Below are positions 17,846 to 27,535 of a stretch of DNA of 64,000 nucleotides, piece by piece. Position 1 is the first letter of the stretch; the number at the start of each line of letters is the position of its first letter. A program made the translations under genes and the position numbers. The notes beneath the pieces are model-generated. The model searched no databases and was not told the origin of the DNA. It saw only the letters and a program-made list of their open reading frames with translations. Origin of the DNA: Sphingobacterium hotanense (GTDB taxonomy: Bacteria; Bacteroidota; Bacteroidia; Sphingobacteriales; Sphingobacteriaceae); the NCBI RefSeq assembly GCF_008274825.1, contig NZ_CP030848.1:930001-994000 (forward strand). Reading direction: 5' to 3'.

Positions 17846-20800
17846 ATGTGTAAATCTAAATTAGGAAGGTATTTCTCTTTCGTTTTGAGCATGCTGTTCG
17901 TGTTTACCACGAGCATGAGTATGGCTCAGACCGATCGAGTAATCCGGGGTACCGTTGTAGATGCTACAACAGGTGCTGCATTAGGGGGAGTATCCATTTC
18001 CGACTCTGCTACTAAGAATGCCACTTCCACGGCAAATGATGGTACATTCGAAATTGGAACCAGAACCAATTCAACATTAATCTTTCAATATGTTGGTTAT
18101 GCAAGAAAAACAGTAACCGTTGGCGCGGAGTCCAACATTCGAGTTCAGCTGTCTGAGGACGAGTCAGAACTGGAGGAGGTTGTTGTCGTTGCATACGGTA
18201 CGGCAAGGAAGCGTGATTTGACAGGTGCTGTGTCGCAAATCGACTCCAAAGCATTAACGCAACAATCCAACTCTACGGTGAGTAGAGCCTTAGAAGGCGC
18301 TGCACCGGGTATTCAAGTATCGGCGGTTGACGGTCAGCCAGGGGTCGATATGGGTATCCGCGTTCGTGGTTTAGGATCGGCAAATCAAAACACGTCTAAT
18401 GCATTAGTGGTAATCGATGGTGTTCCAGCACAGAACGATAACCCGCTTGCATCGATCAGTCCGAAGGACATCGAGAGCGTGACGATCTTAAAAGATGCCG
18501 CTTCCACAGCGCTTTACGGTTCTCGTGGTGCCAATGGGGTAGTGTTAATCACGACCAAGAAGGGTGTCAAAGGAACGCCAAGAATTGCGTTTGAAAGTAA
18601 ACTAGGGATGAATCAAATTGGACCATACCAATATGACAAGATATCTGATCCAAAAGATATCTATGAATTTGCTTGGTTGTCCATTTATAATTCAGTTCGC
18701 TATGGCGTAGACGGTTCAGGAACTGCCAAAGGCTACACGACGAATGTCCAAAATCCGAATATGTCACATGAGGAGGCAGCGCTATTTGCGTCGCAGCACT
18801 TGTTTGACTATACCGGCTCAACAACTGATTTTAAAGTAAATAACTTAGGCAACTGGATGTTGTATGATGTGCCGGGAGCCATCTACACGCCAACAGGAGG
18901 AACAGGTGCAAATGCATCGTCGACGATGACTGGCGCTTACCTTGTTAATACAGACGGTAAGTTGAATCCAAATGCAAGATTACTTTACAACGAAAACTAT
19001 GACTCACATTTACTTCAAAACAGAACTAGACAGGAATACAATGTTTCAGCGTCTGGCGGTTCAGACAAAATAGACTATTTTATCTCGGGTGGTTACCTGG
19101 GAGACCCATCTTATATCCGCGGTTCATCCTTCAAACGCTATAACGGTCGTGCGAATGTGAATGCACAGGTTTATGATTGGTTGAAATTAGGTGCCAATGT
19201 TGGCTATGCTAACCGCGATACGCAATCGCCGGCAACACGTTTTGGTCGTAATCCGGGTAGTTCGACAGCAAACGCTTTCCGCTTTATCAACGGACAAAAC
19301 CCACTGACGCAATTGTTCGCTCGTGATCAGAATGGAAATATCATTCAGGAAAATGGTAAAGATAAAGTACACGTGCTACAAGGCGACACCTGGTCACCGG
19401 TAGGTCCAACGGCAGCAGCATTAAGCTCAACCAATGTGTTGACGGTATTAGATAATGATATCGATAAGCGAGTTTCTGATGATTGGAATACGCGTGTTTA
19501 CGGAACGATCAACTTCTTGAACGATTTCACGTTTACAGCAAACTTCTCATTAGATAAATTCAATGATATCCGTACGCGTTACTGGAATGCGGAATCTGGC
19601 CAAGCAGCTGGAATTGGTGCATTCGGAAAAGTATTCTCGAATGTGTCTATCATGAATGCGCAACAATTATTGAACTATAACAAAACCATAGGCTCTCACA
19701 CGATTGAAGGTTTATTAGGACATGAATATGATGCTTTCCAATTTGAGACCTTAAACTATCGTTCATCGTACTCCCTGATCGACAACTTCCCGACCTATGC
19801 GAACTATGTTGGTCGCTATGACGGCGGTACATTCTCCAACCCTGGTGGTGGTATTGATACACGTCGTATGGAAAGTTATTTCGCTCGCGGTAACTATAAT
19901 TATGCGGATAAATATTTTGCGCAAGTTTCTGTACGTCGTGATGGTTCTTCGAAGTTCAAATTGAAAAATAAACGTTGGGGTACATTCTGGTCTGTTGGTG
20001 CAGGTTGGAGAATCAACGGAGAGGATTTCATGGAGAATACACAAGGCTGGTTAGATAACTTAAAAGTTCGCGCTAGTTATGGTGTTATTGGTAATCAGAA
20101 TGGTATTTCTAACTATTCAGGTTATCAGACTTGGGGATTCTCAGCAGTTTATCAACAGACGACGGGTGGTACAGGTATTCCTACATCCTACGTGTTGAAC
20201 CAAAATGCCTATGTGAATGATCAATTGACTTGGGAAAAAATCAACACCTTCGATGCAGGTTTAGAGGTCGGATTATTCAATCGCGTTCGTGCCACATTCG
20301 ATTACTATAACAGATTAACAACCAATGCAATCTGGTCACAGCCTATCGCTATGTCCAAAGGACAATCATCGATATTAACGAACTCTGCGAAATTAAGCAA
20401 CTACGGTTTTGAGGTTGACTTAAGTGTGGATGTTATTAAAAACGAGGACTGGACCTGGACCGTTTCTACTAATGGAACGCACTACCGTACAATCTTGAAG
20501 GAAGTTCCTCCGGGTGTTGGTTCTGCAGCATTGGATGGTGATTGGACTGGCGGTGTAGACGGCTGGAGTTCGGCAGGTACAGCTGGCAATACGAATATTG
20601 CTTACCTACGCGGTATCGACAAGGACTACTTCAACATGTATCTTTTCAAATACGCGGGTGTCGATCAGAGCACAGGTTTACCGATGTTCTACCATAGAGT
20701 AACGGAAGCAGATCTAAGCGCTGGTTTATTCTCAGGCTCTAAAGTTGGAGAAAGTGTAGCGACTACAGATTACTCGAAAGCGAGCCGTTATGAAATGGGA

Positions 20801-21325
20801 AGTGCTGTTCCTTCTTGGATTGGTGGTTTCTCTACTTCATTGCGTTATAAAAACTTCGACCTATACGGTGCATTTGCTTACCAAGTTGGTGGTAAATTCT
20901 TGAGTACAGAGTATGCAAACAGCTTATACGTAACTGAGAACCCAGGTAAAGCTTTATCATCAGAATTGATTGGCAATACATGGACGCCAGAAAATACAGG
21001 TGCTAAATTCCCAATGGTGATGTATGGAAATACGTATGGAAACGGTTCTACTTTCGGAAGCTGGATGTATAGCGATATGGCGATGTTCAATGCTTCTTAT
21101 TTGAACTTAAAGAACATTACAGTAGGCTATACACTTCCTGCGGATCTATTAGGAAATAGCAAAATCAAAAGATTAAGAGTTTATGCTTCTGGCGACAACA
21201 TCTTTATGCTGACTTCACACAGTGGTATCGACCCAAGAATGTCATTAGTTGGTGGTTGGGAAGTAGGTGCTTACAGCTACCCTACGATGCGTACATTCTC
21301 AGCAGGTGTTAATCTAGAATTTTAA
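17846..21325 (+). CDS. SusC/RagA-family TonB-dependent transporter (PUL1)
   Basis: The protein has 1159 residues. A signal peptide (FVLSMLFVFTTSMSMAQ) is followed by a CarboxypepD_reg-like domain (residues about 32-115, VIRGTVVDATTGAALGGVSI), a plug domain (VVAYGTARKRDLTGAVSQID, then GANGVVLITTKKG) and a 22-strand barrel ending in FSAGVNLEF. No STN domain is present, so regulation through anti-sigma contact is unlikely. It imports oligosaccharides across the outer membrane with its SusD lid, 14 bp downstream. Enzymes downstream point to rhamnose-containing pectin fragments. Confidence 0.95.
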   Translation: MCKSKLGRYFSFVLSMLFVFTTSMSMAQTDRVIRGTVVDATTGAALGGVSISDSATKNATSTANDGTFEIGTRTNSTLIFQYVGYARKTVTVGAESNIRVQLSEDESELEEVVVVAYGTARKRDLTGAVSQIDSKALTQQSNSTVSRALEGAAPGIQVSAVDGQPGVDMGIRVRGLGSANQNTSNALVVIDGVPAQNDNPLASISPKDIESVTILKDAASTALYGSRGANGVVLITTKKGVKGTPRIAFESKLGMNQIGPYQYDKISDPKDIYEFAWLSIYNSVRYGVDGSGTAKGYTTNVQNPNMSHEEAALFASQHLFDYTGSTTDFKVNNLGNWMLYDVPGAIYTPTGGTGANASSTMTGAYLVNTDGKLNPNARLLYNENYDSHLLQNRTRQEYNVSASGGSDKIDYFISGGYLGDPSYIRGSSFKRYNGRANVNAQVYDWLKLGANVGYANRDTQSPATRFGRNPGSSTANAFRFINGQNPLTQLFARDQNGNIIQENGKDKVHVLQGDTWSPVGPTAAALSSTNVLTVLDNDIDKRVSDDWNTRVYGTINFLNDFTFTANFSLDKFNDIRTRYWNAESGQAAGIGAFGKVFSNVSIMNAQQLLNYNKTIGSHTIEGLLGHEYDAFQFETLNYRSSYSLIDNFPTYANYVGRYDGGTFSNPGGGIDTRRMESYFARGNYNYADKYFAQVSVRRDGSSKFKLKNKRWGTFWSVGAGWRINGEDFMENTQGWLDNLKVRASYGVIGNQNGISNYSGYQTWGFSAVYQQTTGGTGIPTSYVLNQNAYVNDQLTWEKINTFDAGLEVGLFNRVRATFDYYNRLTTNAIWSQPIAMSKGQSSILTNSAKLSNYGFEVDLSVDVIKNEDWTWTVSTNGTHYRTILKEVPPGVGSAALDGDWTGGVDGWSSAGTAGNTNIAYLRGIDKDYFNMYLFKYAGVDQSTGLPMFYHRVTEADLSAGLFSGSKVGESVATTDYSKASRYEMGSAVPSWIGGFSTSLRYKNFDLYGAFAYQVGGKFLSTEYANSLYVTENPGKALSSELIGNTWTPENTGAKFPMVMYGNTYGNGSTFGSWMYSDMAMFNASYLNLKNITVGYTLPADLLGNSKIKRLRVYASGDNIFMLTSHSGIDPRMSLVGGWEVGAYSYPTMRTFSAGVNLEF

Positions 21326-21339
21326 TAAAGAATCACATT

Positions 21340-22929
21340 ATGAAAAAGATATTTTTGTTCTTTATAGCAGGAACGTTATTCGTTTCATGTAATAAGAAAT
21401 TAGACGTGGCACCACCGAATAACATTACGGATGAGCAAATCCAGGAGTTATTGAAAAGTGGTGATGAAGCAACAATCCGTACCGTCTTAGGTGGTATGGC
21501 GAATAGTATGCCCCGCGCATTCAACTACGGTGGATCAGGTAACTCTGAATCTAGATATACGAACGTTTTCGGTTTGGAAGTTATGCGTAACTTGGAAGGA
21601 AATGACATCGTTTTTGGAGATCAGAACCTAACGATCTTTGGTGGCGATGAGTATAGGTTTTTGGATTTTATTTCCGAAGGAACAAATAAAAACTCGCCAT
21701 ACTGGTTTTTTGCTTGGAATGGTATCACCACGGCCAACAAGATGCTCAACTATTTAGATGATGCAACGGTGGGAAGCAATACCATCTTGAAAGAGTTCAA
21801 AGCTAGAGGCTTGATCCTTCGTGCTTACTCCTATAACTTCTTGATGGAGAACTATCAGGATGCCTACCTTCAAGGTGGCAAGGATAAGCTAGGAATGCCG
21901 CTTTATGATACCTACCTGCCAACGCAAGAAAGCAAAGCTCGTGCTACAGCAACGGAGACTTATAACTTCATCAAGGCGGATCTTCAACAAGCCATCCAAT
22001 ATCTAAAAGATGCCGGGAAAGGTTATACTGCTGAGGTAAACGATTTTGATCTAGGGGTTGCTAATTTTATTCTTGCGCGTGTTGCCTTATGGACAGGAGA
22101 CTGGGCTACGGTAATTTCATCGACGAATGATATCTTAGCAAACTATCCTAATCTATTACCGCAGTCGGCCTATGGAGCAACGAACGACGGTACGCAGGCA
22201 AGCCCAATTATGCGTCCGGAGAAGAATGGCTTCCTGAACAATGCTGTGAACCCAGAGGTAATCTTCGGATTTCCTTTAGGCGACGCTTTGACGACACATA
22301 ACATGTGGATGAATCCATTTGCCGAAGCTGAGGGTGGTCTGTTGCGCGGATACCAACGTATCGACGCCAGATTGTACAATAGCATCGCTGCAGATGACTT
22401 CCGTAAGAATGCGTTTATGGCAACTGCTTGGGGCGATTATACCTATCCTACAAACAACGACAAACGTACTATTCCTGCATACACGAACCTGAAGTTTGCT
22501 GCAACGCATGGACTAGGCAGTGACGATAAGAAAAATGTGGGCAAAAATACGGCTTACTTTTTCCGTACATCGGAAGCCTTGTTGATGAAAGCAGAAGCAC
22601 AGGCACAAAGCGGCGATGCAGCAGGAGCGAAAGCGACTTTAAATAAATTGTTGGCGGCTAGAACTAAAGCAGGTGCAACAACGCTTACAGTGGACAACTA
22701 TCCAGGAATGGCAGGCCTTACGCCGCTTCAAATGGTTCAATTGCAAACGCGTATCGAGCTATGGGGCGAAGGTGGTCGCGAATTCTTCAACAATAAGCGT
22801 TGGAATATCGCGGTAAACCGTGCTGGTTCGACAAACCATGTCGATAAATCTTCTTACCCGGTATCAAAAATGACTTTGCAGATTCCATTGGATGAGATGA
22901 TGTACAACGATAAGATGGTTCAAAATTAA
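21340..22929 (+). CDS. SusD/RagB-family glycan-binding lipoprotein (PUL1)
   Basis: The 529-residue lipoprotein has a type II signal ending FVSC (Cys17). Helical TPR-like SusD segments are seen (WFFAWNGITTANKMLNYLDD, FKARGLILRAYSYNFLMENY, YFFRTSEALLMKAEAQAQSGD) with the C-terminal IELWGEGGREFFNNKRW motif. It caps the SusC1 barrel on the cell surface and binds the glycan. The spacing to susC1 is 14 bp. Confidence 0.94.
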   Translation: MKKIFLFFIAGTLFVSCNKKLDVAPPNNITDEQIQELLKSGDEATIRTVLGGMANSMPRAFNYGGSGNSESRYTNVFGLEVMRNLEGNDIVFGDQNLTIFGGDEYRFLDFISEGTNKNSPYWFFAWNGITTANKMLNYLDDATVGSNTILKEFKARGLILRAYSYNFLMENYQDAYLQGGKDKLGMPLYDTYLPTQESKARATATETYNFIKADLQQAIQYLKDAGKGYTAEVNDFDLGVANFILARVALWTGDWATVISSTNDILANYPNLLPQSAYGATNDGTQASPIMRPEKNGFLNNAVNPEVIFGFPLGDALTTHNMWMNPFAEAEGGLLRGYQRIDARLYNSIAADDFRKNAFMATAWGDYTYPTNNDKRTIPAYTNLKFAATHGLGSDDKKNVGKNTAYFFRTSEALLMKAEAQAQSGDAAGAKATLNKLLAARTKAGATTLTVDNYPGMAGLTPLQMVQLQTRIELWGEGGREFFNNKRWNIAVNRAGSTNHVDKSSYPVSKMTLQIPLDEMMYNDKMVQN

Positions 22930-22939
22930 TCAATCATAG

Positions 22940-22963
22940 AGCAAGGTCTGCCAAGACCTTGCT
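22940..22963 (+). terminator. Hairpin after susD1 (partial terminator)
   Basis: A perfect 10-bp stem AGCAAGGTCT/AGACCTTGCT with loop GCCA lies 10 bp past the susD1 stop. The trailing bases are TTACCTATGTT, a weak T run. This could reduce transcription into the enzyme genes or protect the 3' end of the susCD message. Confidence 0.6.
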
Positions 22964-22991
22964 TTACCTATGTTATAAATAAACTAATATT

Positions 22992-23813
22992 ATGAAGTAT
23001 CAAGTTAGCCCGGAGCAAATTGCATTCTATCGTGAGAACGGTTATTTAGTTATCGAGGATTTTTTGAGTCCCGAAGAGCTGGAACATTGGCGGGAGGTCG
23101 TTTTCTCTGCCGTGGAAAAAAGAGCAGGGCAAAAGATGCCTGGTAAGAAAACACAAGTGGGAGAGGACGATGGAATCAATAAAGATGCGGATTACTTCGG
23201 AAAAGTATTCGATCAGCTATTGAATTTATGGCAAACGGATGAAGGTGTTAAAGAATTGATGCTGGATCGTCGTATCGGTGAGTTGGTTGGCAATTTAGCG
23301 CAGGCGGATGGTATTCGTATTTGGCACGATCAGGCTTTATTCAAACGTCCCTTCGCCAACCCGACAGCATGGCACTTAGATACGCCTTTCTGGTCGTTTT
23401 CCGACCGTGAAGCGCTATCCATCTGGATCGCATTAGACGATGCTACCTTGGAGAATGGCTGTTTATATTTTGTGCCTGGATCATTTAAGAAAACGGACTT
23501 TACGAACATCGGTATCGGCAAGAATATGAACGGTATTTTTGAAGTATATCCCGAGCTAGCGCAGATAAATCCTGCCCCAGCACCATTGAAAGCCGGAAGC
23601 TGTTCTATCCACAACGGATTGACCATTCACGGCGCTGGTCCGAACATGACCAACGGCTACCGCCGGGCAATGACTTGCGCGTACATGCCGGATGGCAATG
23701 TATTCAACGGACAAGCGAATATTCTTCCTCCGGATTACCTGGCTACATTGAAAGTAGGCGATCTGTTGAATGATGACGAACAAAACCCATTAATCTATCA
23801 TAAATCATGGTAG
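22992..23813 (+). CDS. Phytanoyl-CoA dioxygenase (PhyH) family oxygenase
   Basis: This 273-residue Fe(II)/2-oxoglutarate oxygenase starts YRENGYLVIEDFLSPEEL, typical of PhyH. The facial triad is H128-x-D130 (WHLDTPFW) and H213 (TIHGAGPN), with R224 placed for 2-oxoglutarate. There is no signal peptide, so it is cytoplasmic. Its stop overlaps the next start. PhyH proteins in sugar loci are uncharacterised for the most part; I infer oxidation of a sugar or aglycone released by the PUL. Confidence 0.82.
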   Translation: MKYQVSPEQIAFYRENGYLVIEDFLSPEELEHWREVVFSAVEKRAGQKMPGKKTQVGEDDGINKDADYFGKVFDQLLNLWQTDEGVKELMLDRRIGELVGNLAQADGIRIWHDQALFKRPFANPTAWHLDTPFWSFSDREALSIWIALDDATLENGCLYFVPGSFKKTDFTNIGIGKNMNGIFEVYPELAQINPAPAPLKAGSCSIHNGLTIHGAGPNMTNGYRRAMTCAYMPDGNVFNGQANILPPDYLATLKVGDLLNDDEQNPLIYHKSW

Positions 23814-24652
23814 ATATCCAATTCTTTTATCCGCGTTGGGGGGCAGAGCATACTGCTTGGACTGATTTTCTAGATCGCGTTAAAGACGCCGGATATCAAG
23901 GAATTGAATGGTACCCTTATGGGGAGAAAAATAAAAATGACTACCAGCAGATGTTGCAAAGTCTGCAGGATCGCCAACTGCGTTATAGTATCGTGTTCGC
24001 TGTATTTGGCGGAGCGAAGGACTTTGCACATTATTTGGAATTATTAGAGGAACAGCTTACAGAACTCGCTAACTTAGGGGAGTATGGTTTGGCTCCGGAA
24101 TTCATTTCTGCACAGGTGGGTCGAGAGTACTATACGAGCGAGCAGATATTAGCATGTTTAGCGGTCTGTTCTAAAGTAGAACAACAAACAGGAATATCCA
24201 TTTATCAGGAAACACACCGTAATAAATGGACCTACGGGATTCATCGAATTCCAGCAATCAAAGAGCAATTTCCGGGTCTTAAATTGACGTTGGATATCTC
24301 ACATTGGTATTGCGTATCGGAAAGCTATCTGGAAGATCAGCAAGACCTATTAACTAGCCTATTATCCGATGTATGTCATGTGCATTCGCGTGTCGGGCAC
24401 ACGCAAGGCTCACAGATATCGGATGTTAGCAACCCATTATTTGAAGACATTGTAAAGACCCATTTAGCGGTCTGGCAACAATATATTATTAAACAAATCC
24501 AATTAGGAAGAAAGAAACTAACCTTTACCACGGAGTTTGGCCCTCCACCGTATCTCATTACGTCCGGCGATTCAGTGAAGGATTATGAGGAGCAATGGCG
24601 TCAAAACCTGTGGATAAAAAAATACCTAATGGACCATTTGAAGACTATTTAA
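23807..24652 (+). CDS. Sugar phosphate isomerase/epimerase-like TIM-barrel protein
   Basis: This 281-residue AP_endonuc_2 (xylose isomerase-like) protein begins MVDIQFFYPRWG. Likely metal-site residues are the Glu in IYQETHRNKWTYGI, the Asp/His of LTLDISHWYCV, the His of VCHVHSRVGHTQGS and the Glu of TTEFGPPPY. It overlaps the PhyH gene by 7 bp and precedes the rhamnosidase by 4 bp, so the three are tightly co-transcribed. Its substrate is unknown. Confidence 0.8.
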   Translation: MVDIQFFYPRWGAEHTAWTDFLDRVKDAGYQGIEWYPYGEKNKNDYQQMLQSLQDRQLRYSIVFAVFGGAKDFAHYLELLEEQLTELANLGEYGLAPEFISAQVGREYYTSEQILACLAVCSKVEQQTGISIYQETHRNKWTYGIHRIPAIKEQFPGLKLTLDISHWYCVSESYLEDQQDLLTSLLSDVCHVHSRVGHTQGSQISDVSNPLFEDIVKTHLAVWQQYIIKQIQLGRKKLTFTTEFGPPPYLITSGDSVKDYEEQWRQNLWIKKYLMDHLKTI

Positions 24653-24656
24653 ATTT

Positions 24657-27518
24657 ATGAATAGAAGATCTTTTATACGCAACACCTCTCTGTTAGGTGC
24701 GGGATTGGCATTAGCCAACCTCGAGGAATCCTTTGCTTCCTCAGCCTTTAAAGCAAAAGAGGATTGGTATACACTCTTTAAAAATCCAAGCATGCATTAT
24801 CGTCCTTTCGTCCGTTGGTGGTGGAATGGTGATAAGGTAGAAAAAGGCGAACTGTCGCGTCAATTGCGTCTGTTGAAAGATGCCGGCATTGGCGGGGTAG
24901 AAATAAACCCTATATCCTTTCCTAAAAGGGCAGACGATATGGGGATACCATCGGTAAAATGGCTGAGCAATGAATGGATTGATCTGGTAAAACATACTGC
25001 AGACGATGCGAAGTCATTAGATATGACGAGTGATCTTATCGTGGGCTCGGGATGGCCTTTCGGCTCGGAAGACCTGAAGGAGGACGAGCGTGCGCAGGTT
25101 GTGCTAGTCTATGCGGAGAAGCTGACAGGACCCATGCAATTTGAGACCTCGCAGTTCAATATCTGTCAGGCCGTGGATCCGGGAGTAACCGATAAGAATC
25201 CACTTCGCAAGCCGGAGATTCTATCGCTGCATCTGGCGAAAGATCCGATGAGCAGTCTTGATCAAGCACAGGACCTGTCTGCTAAGCGTAACGACGCGAC
25301 GATACATGTGGATGTACCGGAAGGAAAGCATGTGCTTTATGCGGTCGTTCGATACACTTCGTTTGCACAGGTTATCAACGGCGCGCCGGGCGCATCAGGC
25401 TCTATCTTGAATCATATGGACAAGCAGGCGGTACAGAATTACTTGAACCGCATGTCCAATACCATGCAGAATCGCATTGGGGCGCTCTCAAATTACTTGC
25501 GTGCTTTATTTTCTGATAGCATGGAATTAGAGGGCTGTAACTGGACTCATGATTTTGCTGAAGAATTCCAAAAGCGCTGCGGCTACGACCTGATGCCTTA
25601 CCTGCCTTTTATTATGTTTAAAGTAGGTCGACTAGGCGCTGTAGTTGATGAAAACTATGGTGCGGAGAAGTCGGAAGACTTTAAGGAAGTATTGAGTCGC
25701 GTTAGATTTGACTTCGAATATGTGAAGGCTTGCTTATTAAGAGAGCGATTTACAGAAACTTATTTAGCCTGGTGTAAGGGCTTAAAAGTTAAGTCTAGAG
25801 CACAGGCTTATGGACGCGGCTTTTTCCCGTTAGAAACTTCCTTAGGCTATGACATTCCTGAAGGAGAGTCCTGGACAACAAACTACCTACGACATAAGCT
25901 AGGCGAAGAGATGTCGGATGAAGACTATCGTCGTGGTCGAGGCTATACGATGATCAATAAGTACGTTTCTTCTGCCGCTCATCTGACAGGCAAGCGAGTG
26001 GTAAGCTGCGAGGAGATGACCAACACCTATCTAGTATTCAATGCGACCTTAGAACTGCTTAAATTAGGGTCAGATCAGAGTTTACTTTCGGGTATTACGC
26101 ATTCCATTTGGCATGGTTTCAACTATTCGCCAAAGCAGGCGCCATTCCCTGGATGGATTCAATATGGATCTTACTATTCGGAGAAGAATAACTGGTGGCC
26201 TTACTTTAAATATTTAAATACTTACAAGGCTCGTTTGTCCTCACAATTGCAGAATGCAGATATGTATACCGATATGGCTATACTCCCTGCAAACTACGAT
26301 CTGTGGGCAGAGAAAGGTGTGCAAACGGATCCTTTCCCAGAGCGCCTCAACGTGCCTTACACTTCCCTGCTATGGGAAGCTATCCATAAAACAGGAGGTG
26401 CGGCAGATTACGTCACGGAGTTGATTCTTAAAGATTCTAAGATTCAAAACGGCAAGATTATGTTTGGAAAGAAATCATACGGCGTATTGTTTCTTCCTGG
26501 CGTTAAAAGCCTAGGTGTGGAAACTGCCAAGAAATTGCACGAGTTTGTACAGCAGGGTGGCAAACTGATCTGTATGGAGACGACTCCGTCGAAAAGCTTG
26601 GGCTTTAAGGATATGCAAGCTAGAGATCGGGAAGTGCAGACCTGGATGCAGAAAATTAAAGGGCTAGGTTCAAACTTCGTCTTCGTAGAAAAGCCCGTAG
26701 ATAATAAATTCTTGGAATGGTATCAGAGCTTTCATGAAGAGCAAAACCTGCCAAAGTATGTCAAAATCAGTGAGCCGAATCGCTTCTTCATGCAGAATCG
26801 ATATATCCGTGATGATCAGTCGGAGTTCTTTTTCTTTCAGAATGCGCACCGATTCAACAGCCATAAAACGCGCATTGATTTCCTATCGGGAGTTGGCAAA
26901 GGCAAACAAGCTTGGATTTGGGATGCCGACACGGGCGAGCGTTTTCGATTGAAATTGGATAGCTCTAATGGCTTTGAGCACAATTTCGGACCAACGGAGT
27001 CCCTTCTTGTCGTATTCGACAAGTCGAAGGGTGGCGAATGGTATCAGCCTGCGAAACTAGACGGTACTAACAAACAAAATCTGAATGCGGAATGGGAGCT
27101 TGAGCTCAAGCATGCTCAGGAGAACCGCAGTAAGAAGATTCAACTATCTCAGCTGATCGACATGAAGCTTGATGATGAATTGCGCGACTTCTCCGGAACG
27201 GCGATCTATCGTAAGAAAATCAATGTTCAGAACGTCAAGAACCAGACGCTTAATCTAGGTCAGGTGTTCGGAATTACAGACCTTTTTATCAATGGACAGC
27301 CTGTGGGTGTAAAATGGTTTGGTCGCCGCATATACGATATCAGTAAATTCCTCAAACCGGGAAGCAATGATATTGAGATTCGTGTGACTACCACGATGGG
27401 CAACTATCTAAAGACTTTAAAAGACAATGAAAATGCGCAGTACTGGGTCAACAGACCTGGACGCGAACAGGAAATACAATCCATGGGGATTGTAGGCCCC
27501 GTAGAAATTTATAACTAA
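24657..27518 (+). CDS. GH106 alpha-L-rhamnosidase
   Basis: The protein has 953 residues. An N-terminal RRSFIRNTSLLGAG resembles a twin-arginine signal. The family block YRPFVRWWWNGDKVEKGELS is at about 48-67, followed by RLLKDAGIGGVEINPI. Later come MELEGCNWTHDFAEEF and a C-terminal beta-sandwich (LNLGQVFGITDLFINGQPVG, IYDISKFLKPGSNDIEIRV). GH106 enzymes remove terminal alpha-L-rhamnose from rhamnogalacturonan or other glycans. The freed rhamnose would enter the rhamnose operon upstream. Confidence 0.9.
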   Translation: MNRRSFIRNTSLLGAGLALANLEESFASSAFKAKEDWYTLFKNPSMHYRPFVRWWWNGDKVEKGELSRQLRLLKDAGIGGVEINPISFPKRADDMGIPSVKWLSNEWIDLVKHTADDAKSLDMTSDLIVGSGWPFGSEDLKEDERAQVVLVYAEKLTGPMQFETSQFNICQAVDPGVTDKNPLRKPEILSLHLAKDPMSSLDQAQDLSAKRNDATIHVDVPEGKHVLYAVVRYTSFAQVINGAPGASGSILNHMDKQAVQNYLNRMSNTMQNRIGALSNYLRALFSDSMELEGCNWTHDFAEEFQKRCGYDLMPYLPFIMFKVGRLGAVVDENYGAEKSEDFKEVLSRVRFDFEYVKACLLRERFTETYLAWCKGLKVKSRAQAYGRGFFPLETSLGYDIPEGESWTTNYLRHKLGEEMSDEDYRRGRGYTMINKYVSSAAHLTGKRVVSCEEMTNTYLVFNATLELLKLGSDQSLLSGITHSIWHGFNYSPKQAPFPGWIQYGSYYSEKNNWWPYFKYLNTYKARLSSQLQNADMYTDMAILPANYDLWAEKGVQTDPFPERLNVPYTSLLWEAIHKTGGAADYVTELILKDSKIQNGKIMFGKKSYGVLFLPGVKSLGVETAKKLHEFVQQGGKLICMETTPSKSLGFKDMQARDREVQTWMQKIKGLGSNFVFVEKPVDNKFLEWYQSFHEEQNLPKYVKISEPNRFFMQNRYIRDDQSEFFFFQNAHRFNSHKTRIDFLSGVGKGKQAWIWDADTGERFRLKLDSSNGFEHNFGPTESLLVVFDKSKGGEWYQPAKLDGTNKQNLNAEWELELKHAQENRSKKIQLSQLIDMKLDDELRDFSGTAIYRKKINVQNVKNQTLNLGQVFGITDLFINGQPVGVKWFGRRIYDISKFLKPGSNDIEIRVTTTMGNYLKTLKDNENAQYWVNRPGREQEIQSMGIVGPVEIYN

Positions 27519-27535
27519 CCAAAAAGACTACAATA

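Noticed and set aside
24657-24700. GH106 protein as a standard Sec-exported enzyme
   Set aside because: The N-terminus has RRSFIR and a modest hydrophobic stretch, closer to a Tat signal; the route is left open.
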